Assembly: GCF_004137355.1 (NCBI RefSeq)
Contig: NZ_SDVB01000380.1
Location: 1-64,000, forward strand
DNA length: 64,000 nucleotides
DNA from: Ciceribacter ferrooxidans
GTDB lineage: Bacteria > Pseudomonadota > Alphaproteobacteria > Rhizobiales > Rhizobiaceae
Direction of reading: 5' to 3'
Positions 20,142 through 28,689 of this stretch are shown piece after piece. The position numbers and the translations under genes were made by a program. The notes beneath the pieces were generated by a model. That model had not been told where the DNA came from. It was given only the letters and a program-made list of their open reading frames with translations, and did no database searches. Numbering within the stretch: position 1 is the first letter of the stretch; every line of letters begins with the position of its first letter.

Positions 20142-20504
20142 ATGCGCATCGTCCTCCTGGGCACTGGCTGGATCATGGTCGCGATCGGCATCGTCGGCAT
20201 TTTCCTGCCGGTGCTGCCCACCACGCCCTTCATGATCCTGGCTGCGGCGCTCTTTGCCCGTTCCTCACCGCGCTTCGAGCAATGGCTGCTCGATCATCCC
20301 CGCTACGGCAAGCCGCTTCTCGACTGGAGGCGGCAGGGCGCGATCTCGCGGCCGGCAAAGATCGCTTCGGTCAGTCTGATGGCAGTCAGCTACGGCATCG
20401 TGCTCTTCGCCGGGCCGCCGATGATCTGGCTGAAGCTTACGATCGGCGTCATTCTGCTTGCCTGCGCGGCCTTCGTCCTCAGCCGCCCGCAGCCGAGCGG
20501 CTGA
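20142..20504 (+). CDS. DUF454 (YbaN) family inner-membrane protein
   Basis: 120 residues from ATG 20142, with GAGGGAAAC just upstream. Three or four hydrophobic segments are visible: GTGWIMVAIGIVGIFLPVLP (in part), PFMILAAALFA, IASVSLMAVSYGIVLFAG and the C-terminal LTIGVILLACAAFVL. The motifs PTTPFMILAA and F-x2-WLLDHPRYG-x3-LDW are the DUF454 signature. The function of the family is unknown; in Enterobacteria it is YbaN. Convergent with dgoA. Confidence 0.85.
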   Translation: MRIVLLGTGWIMVAIGIVGIFLPVLPTTPFMILAAALFARSSPRFEQWLLDHPRYGKPLLDWRRQGAISRPAKIASVSLMAVSYGIVLFAGPPMIWLKLTIGVILLACAAFVLSRPQPSG

Positions 20505-20529
20505 ACATCGGCGCTCCGGTGAGGATGGT

Positions 20530-21174
20530 TCAGCGCTGTACCGCCTTCGCCTCGTCATAGGCACGGACGAGCGCGGTTGCCCGCGTCTTCACGACATCGG
20601 CCGCATCGCCCGGCTTGTAGAGGTTCGAGCCGAGGCCGAAGCAGCGGACGCCGACCCGCATATAGGCTGCGAAATCCCCTTCGGTCACGCCGCCGACGGC
20701 GCCGAGCGGAATTTCCGGCGGTAGGACGGCCCTGATCGCGCCGACGCCCTGCGGGCCGAGAACGTTCGCGGGGAAAAACTTGATCGCCGCTGCGCCGGCC
20801 TTGATCGCCGCGAGCGCCTCGGTCGCGGTGAAGGCGCCGGGCATGGTCACCATGCCATGCTCGACGCCGCGGTGGATGACGGCGGGATCAGTGTTCGGGG
20901 TGACGACCAAATTGCCGCCGACGCCAGCCAGACGGTCGACATCCTCGGGCGTCAGCATGGTTCCGGCCCCGATCATGCAGGAGGCGGGCGCGAGCTTCCG
21001 CGCCTTCTCGATGGAGGCGAAGGGATCGGGCGAGTTGAGCGGGATCTCGATTGCCTCGAAGCCGGCTCCGACGAGGGCCGCCACAACCCCTTCGACCTCG
21101 GCCGTGGTGATCCCACGCAGGATGGCGACGAGGTTGCGGTCGAGCTTCGGCCAGGAGACGGTCGGGCGGGTCAT
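20530..21174 (-). CDS. dgoA: 2-dehydro-3-deoxy-6-phosphogalactonate aldolase
   Basis: 214 residues, KDPG/KDPGal aldolase family. It cleaves KDPGal to pyruvate and glyceraldehyde-3-phosphate. The Schiff-base lysine is in AAAIKFFPANVLG and the catalytic Glu in VAILRGIT...AIEIPLNS; the form EIPLNSPDPF (with N-S-P) is typical of KDPGal rather than KDPG aldolases. It overlaps dgoK by 4 bases. It is the last gene of the long sugar operon. Confidence 0.9.
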   Translation of the reverse strand: MTRPTVSWPKLDRNLVAILRGITTAEVEGVVAALVGAGFEAIEIPLNSPDPFASIEKARKLAPASCMIGAGTMLTPEDVDRLAGVGGNLVVTPNTDPAVIHRGVEHGMVTMPGAFTATEALAAIKAGAAAIKFFPANVLGPQGVGAIRAVLPPEIPLGAVGGVTEGDFAAYMRVGVRCFGLGSNLYKPGDAADVVKTRATALVRAYDEAKAVQR

Positions 21175-22124
21175 CGGGAAACCTCGGAGCTTTGGAAGAG
21201 TGAAGATGCGGCTGCGAACAGGCCCTTGCGAACCAACTCCTCGCCGTCGAGGAGGCGCGACTGCGTGCCGGCGATTTCGAGCGCCCGACCGTAAAGCGCG
21301 GTGAGCCGTGCCGAGCCGACGAGATGCACGGTCATGCCCTGCGGCAGGAAGGTGCGGGTCGCTGCAATCTCGGCGCCGATCAGCATGCCGGAGAGCCGTG
21401 CTGCGGGCTTCGGCGCGTCGCCGCCGAGAAGACCTGCGGCGCGGATGGAGAAGAGGTGGGCCGAGAGGGCGAAGCCTTCGGCAAGCGCCTCCGTCACGCC
21501 GTCAGAGAAGCCGCGATCGTCGGCGGTGAAGGCGAGATCATCGCCGATCGAATGCTTGAGGATCGAGTGGCGACTGAGGAGATCGAAAAGCTCTCCGGTC
21601 ATCACCGTGCGGAAGGCGGCGATCCGGCCGCCCTTCAGCTCGACCCATTTCGAATGGGTTCCGGGGAGGCAAAAGATGCCGTCGGCAAGACCGCTCGCGA
21701 CGGCGCCGGCAAGCTGGGTCTCCTCGCCGCGCATCACGTCGAAGGGGCCGGTCGTTCGCTGGCAGACGCCGGGCAGGATAAAGACCGGCCGGGTGACGCC
21801 CTCCGGCGTCACGGCTTGCCTGTAGAGCGCATCGAGTGGAGCCGGAGTTTCGACGTAAGGGGCTTCGCGCCAGCCGGTGCGGGCGCCGGCCATGCCGGTG
21901 ATCGCAACCGGCAGGTCGGCGGACGCGCCGAGGGCGGCGAGATGGCTTTCAAGCACCGCGGCAAAACGGCCGTCGGCGCAGGTGAGAAGCCCCTCGTCCG
22001 ACTGCCGCCGCCCGAGCACGTTGCCGGCCCGGTCGACGACCCAGAGGCGGAAGTTGCTCGTTCCCCAGTCGGCGAGCGCGCAGAACGCGCCGGCCGTCGT
22101 CTTCTCAGCTCCGGTGTCCGTCAC
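21171..22124 (-). CDS. dgoK: 2-dehydro-3-deoxygalactonokinase
   Basis: 317 residues. It phosphorylates 2-keto-3-deoxy-D-galactonate for cleavage by DgoA. The N-terminal phosphate-binding loop ADWGTSNFRLWVVD and the motifs AVTGMAGARTGW-like VAITGMAGARTGW, VFILPGVCQ and FCLPGTHSKWVEL match DgoK. There is an 18-base gap from the dehydrogenase gene upstream. Together with dgoA it forms the galactose branch of the pathway. Confidence 0.9.
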   Translation of the reverse strand: MTDTGAEKTTAGAFCALADWGTSNFRLWVVDRAGNVLGRRQSDEGLLTCADGRFAAVLESHLAALGASADLPVAITGMAGARTGWREAPYVETPAPLDALYRQAVTPEGVTRPVFILPGVCQRTTGPFDVMRGEETQLAGAVASGLADGIFCLPGTHSKWVELKGGRIAAFRTVMTGELFDLLSRHSILKHSIGDDLAFTADDRGFSDGVTEALAEGFALSAHLFSIRAAGLLGGDAPKPAARLSGMLIGAEIAATRTFLPQGMTVHLVGSARLTALYGRALEIAGTQSRLLDGEELVRKGLFAAASSLFQSSEVSR

Positions 22125-22142
22125 GATGCGCGCTCCCGGCCT

Positions 22143-23657
22143 TCAGCGGAGGTCTTCCGGCAGGATCGCGTGCGGCAGGTTCTGGTAAGAGACCGGCCGC
22201 AGGAAACGCCGGATCGACAGCGTGCCGACGGAGGTGGCGCCGAAATTGGTGGAAGCCGGGTAGGGGCCGCCGTGAACCATGGCGTCGCAGACCTCGACGC
22301 CGGTCGGGAAGCCGTTTGCGAGAACACGGCCGGCCTTGCGCTCGAGGATCGGCATCAGCCGGCGGGCGAGCGTGGTATCGGGCTCGTTCAGGTGCAGGGT
22401 GCAGGTGAGCTGCCCGGCGAGGCTGCCGGCGATCTTCACCATCTCTTCTTCGCTGGTCACCGTTACGACGAGGCCGAGCGGTCCGAAGACCTCTTCGCCG
22501 AGTGCATGGTTTTCGAGCCAGGCCTTGCCGGTGGTGGCGAACAGGTACGGCGTCGCGTTACGTAGGTCGCAGGTGGAGGTCAGCACTGCCTGGACGCCGG
22601 TCGAACCCTCGATGCGCTTGGCGCCGGAGCGGTAAGCCTCGGCAATGCCGTCGGTCAGCATGGTCTGGGCGCCGACGCCTTCGAGTTCCCGCTTGGCGGT
22701 CGCGACGAAGGCTTCGCTTTCGGGACCTTCGATCAGGACGGCGATGCCGGGATTGGTGCAGAACTGGCCGGCGCCCATGGTGAGCGAGCCGACCCAGCCC
22801 TTGGCGATCGCCTCACCGCGGGCCGAAAGCGCGTTCGGCAGCAGGAACATCGGGTTGACCGAACCGAGTTCGCCGAAGAACGGGATCGGATCGGGGCGGC
22901 GGGCGCAGAGATCGAAGAGCGCACGGCCGCCGGCCAGCGAACCGGTGAAGCCGACGGCGCGGATCAGCGGATGCTGGACGAGCGCTTCGCCGACATCGCG
23001 CTTGCCGCCCTGGACGAGCGAGAAGACGCCGGGATGCAGGCCGAGCCGTTTGATGGCGGCGTGGATTGCGTGGGCGACGATTTCACCCGTGCCCGGGTGC
23101 GCGCCGTGACCCTTGACGACGACGGGGCAACCGGCCGCGAGAGCGGCAGCCGTATCGCCGCCGGCCGTCGAGAAGGCGAGCGGGAAGTTCGAGGCGCCGA
23201 AGACGGCGACGGCGCCGATCGGGCGCTGCATCAGGAAGATTTCCGGACGCGGCAGCGGCTGACGGTCGGGCAGCGCTTCGTCGTGCCGGCGGTCGAGGTA
23301 GTCGCCCTTGCGGATATGGGAGGCGAAGAGCCGGAGCTGGCCGACGGTGCGGCCGCGCTCGCCGACGAGGCGCGCCTGCGGCAGGCCGGTTTCCTGCGTG
23401 CCGATCTCGGTGATCTCGTCGCCGAGCTTGTCGATTTCCTCGGCGATGGCTTCAAGGAACACGGCTCGCTCCTCGCGGGTCGAGTAGCCGTAGGTCAGGA
23501 AGGCTTCCTCGGCGGCGCGCGCCGCACGGTCGACGAGGTCAGGCGTGCCGACGGCGAAGTCGCGTGCCGGCCCGTGTGCGGGGGAGGAGGCGAAGGTCCC
23601 GTTACCCGCTACCCACTCGCCGGCAATGAGGTGCTTTCCAGTGAACTCGAATGTCAT
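22143..23657 (-). CDS. 2,5-dioxopentanoate (alpha-ketoglutarate semialdehyde) dehydrogenase
   Basis: 504-residue aldehyde dehydrogenase. The catalytic Cys is in GAGQFCTNPG, the general base Glu in FFGELGSVNP, and the cofactor motif in FTGSLAGGRALF. These variants are typical of the KGSADH class that finishes the L-arabinose, galactarate and hydroxyproline routes by oxidising alpha-ketoglutarate semialdehyde to 2-oxoglutarate. I start at ATG 23657 (MTFEFTGKHLIAGEW); the frame extends to 23765 but that part overlaps the 3' end of the preceding gene. There is a hairpin between the two genes at 23697-23723. Confidence 0.86.
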   Translation of the reverse strand: MTFEFTGKHLIAGEWVAGNGTFASSPAHGPARDFAVGTPDLVDRAARAAEEAFLTYGYSTREERAVFLEAIAEEIDKLGDEITEIGTQETGLPQARLVGERGRTVGQLRLFASHIRKGDYLDRRHDEALPDRQPLPRPEIFLMQRPIGAVAVFGASNFPLAFSTAGGDTAAALAAGCPVVVKGHGAHPGTGEIVAHAIHAAIKRLGLHPGVFSLVQGGKRDVGEALVQHPLIRAVGFTGSLAGGRALFDLCARRPDPIPFFGELGSVNPMFLLPNALSARGEAIAKGWVGSLTMGAGQFCTNPGIAVLIEGPESEAFVATAKRELEGVGAQTMLTDGIAEAYRSGAKRIEGSTGVQAVLTSTCDLRNATPYLFATTGKAWLENHALGEEVFGPLGLVVTVTSEEEMVKIAGSLAGQLTCTLHLNEPDTTLARRLMPILERKAGRVLANGFPTGVEVCDAMVHGGPYPASTNFGATSVGTLSIRRFLRPVSYQNLPHAILPEDLR

Positions 23658-23696
23658 CGCATCATCCTTTTGTCTTCGCTTTGCGTCATGGCGAAA

Positions 23697-23723
23697 GGAA
23701 TCCGGCACGTCATGCCGGATTCC
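23697..23723 (-). repeat. hairpin inside the sugar operon
   Basis: A perfect 10-base stem, GGAATCCGGC/GCCGGATTCC, with a 7-base loop between the dehydrogenase (23762) and the KGSADH gene (23657). On the minus strand only TTTC follows, so it is a weak terminator at best; it may protect or partition the message. Confidence 0.5.
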
Positions 23724-23761
23724 GGGCTCCGCCCGCGTCATATTCGTCTTTGGCGACCGCC

Positions 23762-24691
23762 TCAATCGTGGAAGGCGTCCACGTCCTGACGGCTGCCGCG
23801 CAGGAAGGCATCGGCCACAAGCCGCAACGGCTGGAAATCGGCATCGCCCTGCCGCGCGCGGACGAGCGCCGCGAAACGATCATAGATGCCGGGATATTCT
23901 CTGTCCGGGCCGGACGATGCCAGTGCCCCGTCTATATAGAGCTCCGCACCGCCCTTTGAAAGGCGAAGTTCGCCGCCGTCGGTCTCGACGGTGATGTCCC
24001 AGGTCTGCGGTCCTTCCTGGCGCCAGTCGAGTTCGACGCTGATCGGCGACCCGGCCGCGCTCGCCATGGAGAGCGAAGCGGCGATCGGCTGCTGCCGGTT
24101 CGACGGGAAGGAGAGGGCCGCCTGATGCACGACGATCGCGCCGGGGACGATGGCAGTGAGGATCGAGAGCGCGTTGATGCCGGGATCGAAGACGCCGAAG
24201 CCGCCCGCTTCCCAGATCCATGCCTGGCCGGGATGCCAGCGACGCACGTCTTCCTTCCAGACGATCGAGACGGACCTGATCGCCTTGCCGGCGAGCCATT
24301 GCCGGGCCGGCTCGACGCCGAGCGCGAAGCGGGAATGCCAGGTGGCGAAGAGTGTGACACCGGCGGCGGAAGCCATCGCGGCCAGCGCTTCCGCTTCGCC
24401 GAGCGTGGTCGCCGGCGGCTTTTCGAGGAGCACATCGCGGCGGGCCTCGATCGCCTTGCGGGCCATGTCGAAGCGAACCTCCGGCGGCGTGCAGAGCGAG
24501 ACCGCCTGCACATCCGGACGGGCCTTCAGGAAGGCGTCGAAGTCCTCGAAGTTCTCGACGCCGTCGATCTTGCCGTGGCGGCTGACGGCGGCGGCGAGTT
24601 CGAAATCTTCGCCGCCGGCAATCGACGGGATGTGCTGGTCCCGGGCGATCTTGCCGATACCGACAAGCGCCAGCGAAATACGCTTGGACAT
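23762..24691 (-). CDS. L-arabinose/D-galactose 1-dehydrogenase (Gfo/Idh/MocA family)
   Basis: 309 residues, exactly the size of the Azospirillum AraA-type arabinose/galactose dehydrogenase as I recall it. It oxidises the sugar C1 to the lactone with NAD(P). Motifs in order: nucleotide-binding ALVGIGKIARDQHIPSI, LLEKPPATTLGEAEAL with the catalytic Lys-Pro, FATWHSRFALGVEPA, VWKEDVRRWHPGQ, and GVFDPGINALSILT. These are characteristic of that subgroup. Seated 10 bases after the dehydratase gene. Galactose and arabinose share C2-C4 stereochemistry, so one enzyme can serve both. Confidence 0.87.
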   Translation of the reverse strand: MSKRISLALVGIGKIARDQHIPSIAGGEDFELAAAVSRHGKIDGVENFEDFDAFLKARPDVQAVSLCTPPEVRFDMARKAIEARRDVLLEKPPATTLGEAEALAAMASAAGVTLFATWHSRFALGVEPARQWLAGKAIRSVSIVWKEDVRRWHPGQAWIWEAGGFGVFDPGINALSILTAIVPGAIVVHQAALSFPSNRQQPIAASLSMASAAGSPISVELDWRQEGPQTWDITVETDGGELRLSKGGAELYIDGALASSGPDREYPGIYDRFAALVRARQGDADFQPLRLVADAFLRGSRQDVDAFHD

Positions 24692-24701
24692 GTCTTTCTC
24701 C

Positions 24702-26447
24702 TCAGTGCGAGTCGCGGCCGACGGGCGCGCCGCGGCAACCCTTCAGGAAGTCGAAGTCGGCGCCGGTGTCCGCACCCTCCACGTGGTCGTGGTAGAGGCG
24801 GGCGTAACCGCTTGCCGGCGGTTCGACCGAGGGACGCCAGTCGGCGAGACGACGCTGCATTTCCTCGTCCGAGATGTCGAGGTGCACACGGCGGGCTTCG
24901 ACGTCGATCTCGATGAAGTCGCCGTTCCTGACGATCGCGAGCGGTCCGCCGCGGGCGGCTTCCGGCGACGTGTGCAGGAGAACCGTGCCGTAGGCGGTGC
25001 CGGACATGCGGGCGTCGGAGATGCGCACCATGTCGGTGATGCCCTTGCGCAGCACCTTCGGCGGCAGGCCCATGTTGCCGACCTCGGCCATGCCGGGATA
25101 GCCGCGCGGGCCGCAGTTCTTCATGACCATGACGCAGGTTTCGTCGATGTCGAGGCTCTCGTCGTTGATCTTGGCCTTGTAGTCGTCGATGTCCTCGAAG
25201 ACCACGGCGCGGCCGCGATGCTTCATCAGGTGCGGGGAGGCTGCCGACGGCTTCAAGACGCAGCCCTTCGGCGCGAGGTTGCCGCGCAGGACGACGATGC
25301 CGCCCTGCTGGGTCAGCGCCCGTTCGACCGGACGGATGACGTCGTCGTTCCAGTTCCTGACGTCCTTCACCTCATCCCAGATCGGGCCGCCGGAGACGGT
25401 CAGCGCGTCCTTGTGCAGCTTGCCCGCCTCGCCGAGCATCTTGATGACCACCGGCAGGCCGCCGGCGTAGAAGAACTCTTCCATCAGGTATTCGCCGGAC
25501 GGCATCAGGTTGACGACGGTCGGGATGTCGCGACCGAGGCGATCCCAGTCGTCGAGCGAGAGGTCAATGCCGACGCGGCCGGCCATCGCGAGCAGGTGGA
25601 CCACCGCGTTGGTGGAACCGCCGATCGCGCCGTTGACGCGGATGGCGTTCTCGAAGGCCTTCTTCGTCATGATGTCGGAGGGCTTCAGGTCGTCCTTCAC
25701 CATCTGCACGATACGGCGACCCGAGAGTTGGGCCATGACCTTGCGGCGGCTGTCGACGGCGGGGATCGCGGCATTCCCCGAGAGCGCCATGCCGAGGGCC
25801 TCGACCATGGAGGCCATGGTGGAGGCCGTGCCCATCGTGTTGCAGGTGCCGGAGCTGCGCGACATCGAGGCTTCCGCTTCCAGAAACTCTTCCTGGGTCA
25901 TCTCGCCGGCCTTCACGGCTTCCGAAAACTTCCAGAGATGCGTTCCGGAGCCGACGCGCTCGCCGCGGAAATAGCCGTTCAGCATCGGACCGCCGGTGAC
26001 GACGATCGACGGCAGGTCGGTGGAGGCGGCGGCCATGACCAGCGACGGCGTGGTCTTGTCGCAGCCGACGAGCAGCACCGCGCCGTCGATCGGCTGGCCA
26101 CGCATCGCTTCCTCGACGGCGAGTGCGGCGAGGTTGCGGAACATCATCGCAGTCGGACGGAAGGTGTTTTCCGAGGCCGAGAAGACCGGAATTTCGACCG
26201 GGAAGCCGCCGGCCTCCCAGACGCCCGCCTTCACCTTCTCCGCGAGTTCGCGAAGATGGCCGTTGCAGGGGGTCAGGTCCGACCAGGTGTTGAGGATGCC
26301 GATGACCGGGCGTCCGTCGAAGAGGTCATGCGGGTGTCCCTGGTTCTTCAGCCAGCCGCGGTGATAGATCGTGTCGCGGCTGGTGCCGCCGAACCAGTGT
26401 TGGGATCGCAGTTTGCGGGGCCAGGCCGCCGGTTTGAAAGCACTCAT
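24702..26447 (-). CDS. L-arabinonate dehydratase (IlvD/EDD family)
   Basis: 581 residues. Three cysteines expected to bind a [2Fe-2S] cluster are at residues 61 (LTPCNGHL), 129 (VGCDKTTPS) and 202 (SGTCNTMG), a shift of two from the published rhizobial L-arabinonate dehydratase numbering as I recall it. It removes water from L-arabinonate, and related enzymes also accept D-galactonate and D-fuconate. The active-site region ARMSGTAYGTV near the C terminus is intact. Sits between gguC and the dehydrogenase gene. Confidence 0.88.
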   Translation of the reverse strand: MSAFKPAAWPRKLRSQHWFGGTSRDTIYHRGWLKNQGHPHDLFDGRPVIGILNTWSDLTPCNGHLRELAEKVKAGVWEAGGFPVEIPVFSASENTFRPTAMMFRNLAALAVEEAMRGQPIDGAVLLVGCDKTTPSLVMAAASTDLPSIVVTGGPMLNGYFRGERVGSGTHLWKFSEAVKAGEMTQEEFLEAEASMSRSSGTCNTMGTASTMASMVEALGMALSGNAAIPAVDSRRKVMAQLSGRRIVQMVKDDLKPSDIMTKKAFENAIRVNGAIGGSTNAVVHLLAMAGRVGIDLSLDDWDRLGRDIPTVVNLMPSGEYLMEEFFYAGGLPVVIKMLGEAGKLHKDALTVSGGPIWDEVKDVRNWNDDVIRPVERALTQQGGIVVLRGNLAPKGCVLKPSAASPHLMKHRGRAVVFEDIDDYKAKINDESLDIDETCVMVMKNCGPRGYPGMAEVGNMGLPPKVLRKGITDMVRISDARMSGTAYGTVLLHTSPEAARGGPLAIVRNGDFIEIDVEARRVHLDISDEEMQRRLADWRPSVEPPASGYARLYHDHVEGADTGADFDFLKGCRGAPVGRDSH

Positions 26448-26501
26448 GACGTTTCTCTGTCTCTTTCTGGGAGAGCCCGCCGCCCGACCGGCGGAAAACC
26501 C

Positions 26502-27467
26502 TCAGAGCATGTTGACGGTGACGGGTTGCTCCGCTGCACGAACGAGCCGGTTGCGCAGCGGCAGACCGAATTGCGGCGCTTCGATCTCGAAGATGTCGCC
26601 TTCCTTCGTCACGAAACCGTCGGCGCAGGAAAGCGTGGCGGTTCCGAACATATGCACATGGAGGTCCCCCGGCTGGCGGAACAGCGCATACTTGAAATGG
26701 TGGTATTCGAGGTTCGCGATCGTGTGAGACATGTTGGCCTCCCCGGAGAGGAAGGGCTTTTCCCAGACGGTCTTGCCGTCGCGCAGGATGCGGGACGTAC
26801 CTTCGACATGGTCGGGCAGGGCGCCGACCATGAGCTCCGGGCCAAAGGCTGCCGGCCGGAGCTTGGAATGAGCAAGATAGAGATAGTTGATCTTTTCGGT
26901 GACGTGATCGGAAAATTCGTTGGCGACCGAGAAGCCGATGCGGAAGGGCGTCCCGTCCTCGCCGATGATGTAGTAGCCGGCAAGCTCCGGCTCCTCGCCG
27001 CCGTCGAGCGCGAAGGAGGGGGAGACGAGGTCGCCGCCCGGCGCCACGGCTTCGACGCCGGTGCCTTTGTAGAACCATTCCGGCTGCACGCCGGTCTCAC
27101 CCGGCTTCGGCTTGCCGCCTTCGATGCCCATGCGGAACATCTTCATGGAGTCGCTCATGCCCGCGGTGTCGGCGTGCATGCTGTCGCGCGCGGAGGCGGA
27201 GCCGGTATGGGTGAGGCCCGTGCCGGTGAGATACATATGCGCCGCATCCGGGTGACGGACAGGGCAGTCGAGCTTGCCGGCGGCCGCAAGCGCAGCGAGA
27301 TCGACCGCTTCGCCTGCACCCTGACGCTCGACGATCGAAGCGAGCGGAGCCTTGGCGGCGACTGCTGCCTTGGCGAGTTCGTAGGTGGAGGTGAAGCCGG
27401 GAACGAGGCGTGCGGCGTCACCCTGGCGGCAAATCACGCCGCCAGTCTTCAATTGCGAGAGAAACAT
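26502..27467 (-). CDS. gguC: GguC, AraD1-type fumarylacetoacetate hydrolase family protein
   Basis: 321 residues of the FAH superfamily, in the position of gguC in Agrobacterium chvE-gguABC. Motifs include DAAHMYLTGTGLTHTGSA (in part), EVEPEWFYKGTG-like VQPEWFYKGTG, YYIIGEDGTPFRIGFS and NEFSDHVTEKINYLYLAHSK (in part). Metal-binding acids are among the E and D residues of these blocks. Proteins of this kind have been named AraD1 and proposed to be 2-keto-3-deoxy-L-arabinonate dehydratases. Its place before the arabinonate dehydratase, with KGSADH downstream and no other KDA dehydratase in the operon, supports that; the reaction itself is inference. Confidence 0.8.
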   Translation of the reverse strand: MFLSQLKTGGVICRQGDAARLVPGFTSTYELAKAAVAAKAPLASIVERQGAGEAVDLAALAAAGKLDCPVRHPDAAHMYLTGTGLTHTGSASARDSMHADTAGMSDSMKMFRMGIEGGKPKPGETGVQPEWFYKGTGVEAVAPGGDLVSPSFALDGGEEPELAGYYIIGEDGTPFRIGFSVANEFSDHVTEKINYLYLAHSKLRPAAFGPELMVGALPDHVEGTSRILRDGKTVWEKPFLSGEANMSHTIANLEYHHFKYALFRQPGDLHVHMFGTATLSCADGFVTKEGDIFEIEAPQFGLPLRNRLVRAAEQPVTVNML

Positions 27468-27477
27468 AAGCCTATCC

Positions 27478-28689
27478 TCAGACTGCTTTGTTCTTGTTGT
27501 AGACGTCGAAGTAGACAGCCGCGAGGAGCACGAGGCCCTTGATCAGCTGCTGGTAGTCGATGCCGATCCCCATGATCGACATGCCGTTGTTCATCACGCC
27601 CATGATGAAGGCGCCGATGACCGCACCGGTGATCTTGCCCACGCCGCCGGATGCCGAGGCACCGCCGATAAAGCAGGCTGCGATGACGTCGAGTTCGAAG
27701 CCGACACCGGCCTTCGGGGTCGCCGAGTTCAGGCGGGCCGCGATGATCATGCCGGCGAGCGCGGCGAGAACGCCCATGTTCACGAAGGCGTAGAAGGTCA
27801 GCCGCTCGGTGTTGATGCCCGAGAGCTTCGCCGCCTTCTCGTTGCCGCCGAGCGCATAGATGCGGCGGCCGATCGTCGAGCGGTTGGTGACGAAGGAGTA
27901 GAGCGCGATCAGGAGGCCCATGACGACGAGCACGTTCGGCAGGCCGCGATAGGTTGCGAGCTGGAAGCCGAGGAAGAGCGCGACGGCGCTGATGATCGCC
28001 ATCTGCACGACGAAGAAGACGAAGGGCTCGTTCTCGGTGCCGTGGCGCTCGTTGAGGCGACGGTTCTTCAGGCCGGAATAGATCGCGAGAGCGACAAGCG
28101 CGAAGACGACGAGCAGGGCCACGTAGTTTTTGATCAGGCTCGTGCCCGGATCGGTGACCGACAGGAAATCCGGAATGAAGCCGGTCGAAAGAAGTGTGAA
28201 TTCCTTCGGGAACGGGCCAATCGGGCGGCCACCGAGGACCACGTAGGTCAAGCCACGGAAGACCAGCATGCCGGCGAGCGTCACGATGAAGGACGGGATC
28301 TTCTGGTAGGCGACCCAGTAGCCTTGGGCCGCGCCCATCAGGCCGCCGAGCACCAGACACAGCGGCACGACGAGGGAGAAATGCCACCCCCACTTCACCA
28401 GCATGATCGCCGATATGCCGCCGATGAAGGCGACGATGGAACCGACCGAGAGGTCGATGTGCCCCGCCACGATGATGAGCAGCATGCCGAGCGCCATGAT
28501 GACGATGAACGAGTTCTGCAGCACCAGGTTGGTGATGTTGACCGGGCGGAACAGAACGCCGTCCGTCAGGACCTGGAACAGCAGCATGATGACGACGAGC
28601 GCCAGCAGAAGGCCGTATTCGCGGATGTTGTGACGCAGATAGTCGCCCACGGAGACCTTGGGGGTTTCGGTTCTTGTTTCGGTGGTCAT
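27478..28689 (-). CDS. gguB: multiple sugar ABC transporter permease GguB
   Basis: 403 residues with about ten hydrophobic segments, in the BPD_transp_2 (RbsC/XylH/MglC) family. Motifs such as NSFIVIMALGMLLIIVAGHI (in part), IDLSVGSIVAFIG and GGNEKAAKLSGINTER are characteristic. Its ATG 28689 follows the gguA stop (TAA-ATG), so the two are tightly coupled. It forms the inner-membrane channel for sugars delivered by ChvE. Confidence 0.93.
   Translation of the reverse strand: MTTETRTETPKVSVGDYLRHNIREYGLLLALVVIMLLFQVLTDGVLFRPVNITNLVLQNSFIVIMALGMLLIIVAGHIDLSVGSIVAFIGGISAIMLVKWGWHFSLVVPLCLVLGGLMGAAQGYWVAYQKIPSFIVTLAGMLVFRGLTYVVLGGRPIGPFPKEFTLLSTGFIPDFLSVTDPGTSLIKNYVALLVVFALVALAIYSGLKNRRLNERHGTENEPFVFFVVQMAIISAVALFLGFQLATYRGLPNVLVVMGLLIALYSFVTNRSTIGRRIYALGGNEKAAKLSGINTERLTFYAFVNMGVLAALAGMIIAARLNSATPKAGVGFELDVIAACFIGGASASGGVGKITGAVIGAFIMGVMNNGMSIMGIGIDYQQLIKGLVLLAAVYFDVYNKNKAV

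Noticed and set aside
24150-27542. A 1130-codon open frame on the plus strand opposite the sugar catabolic genes
   Set aside because: It is antisense to three clear genes with intact family motifs. Long antisense frames are expected in DNA of this GC content, and its translation has no recognisable domain.
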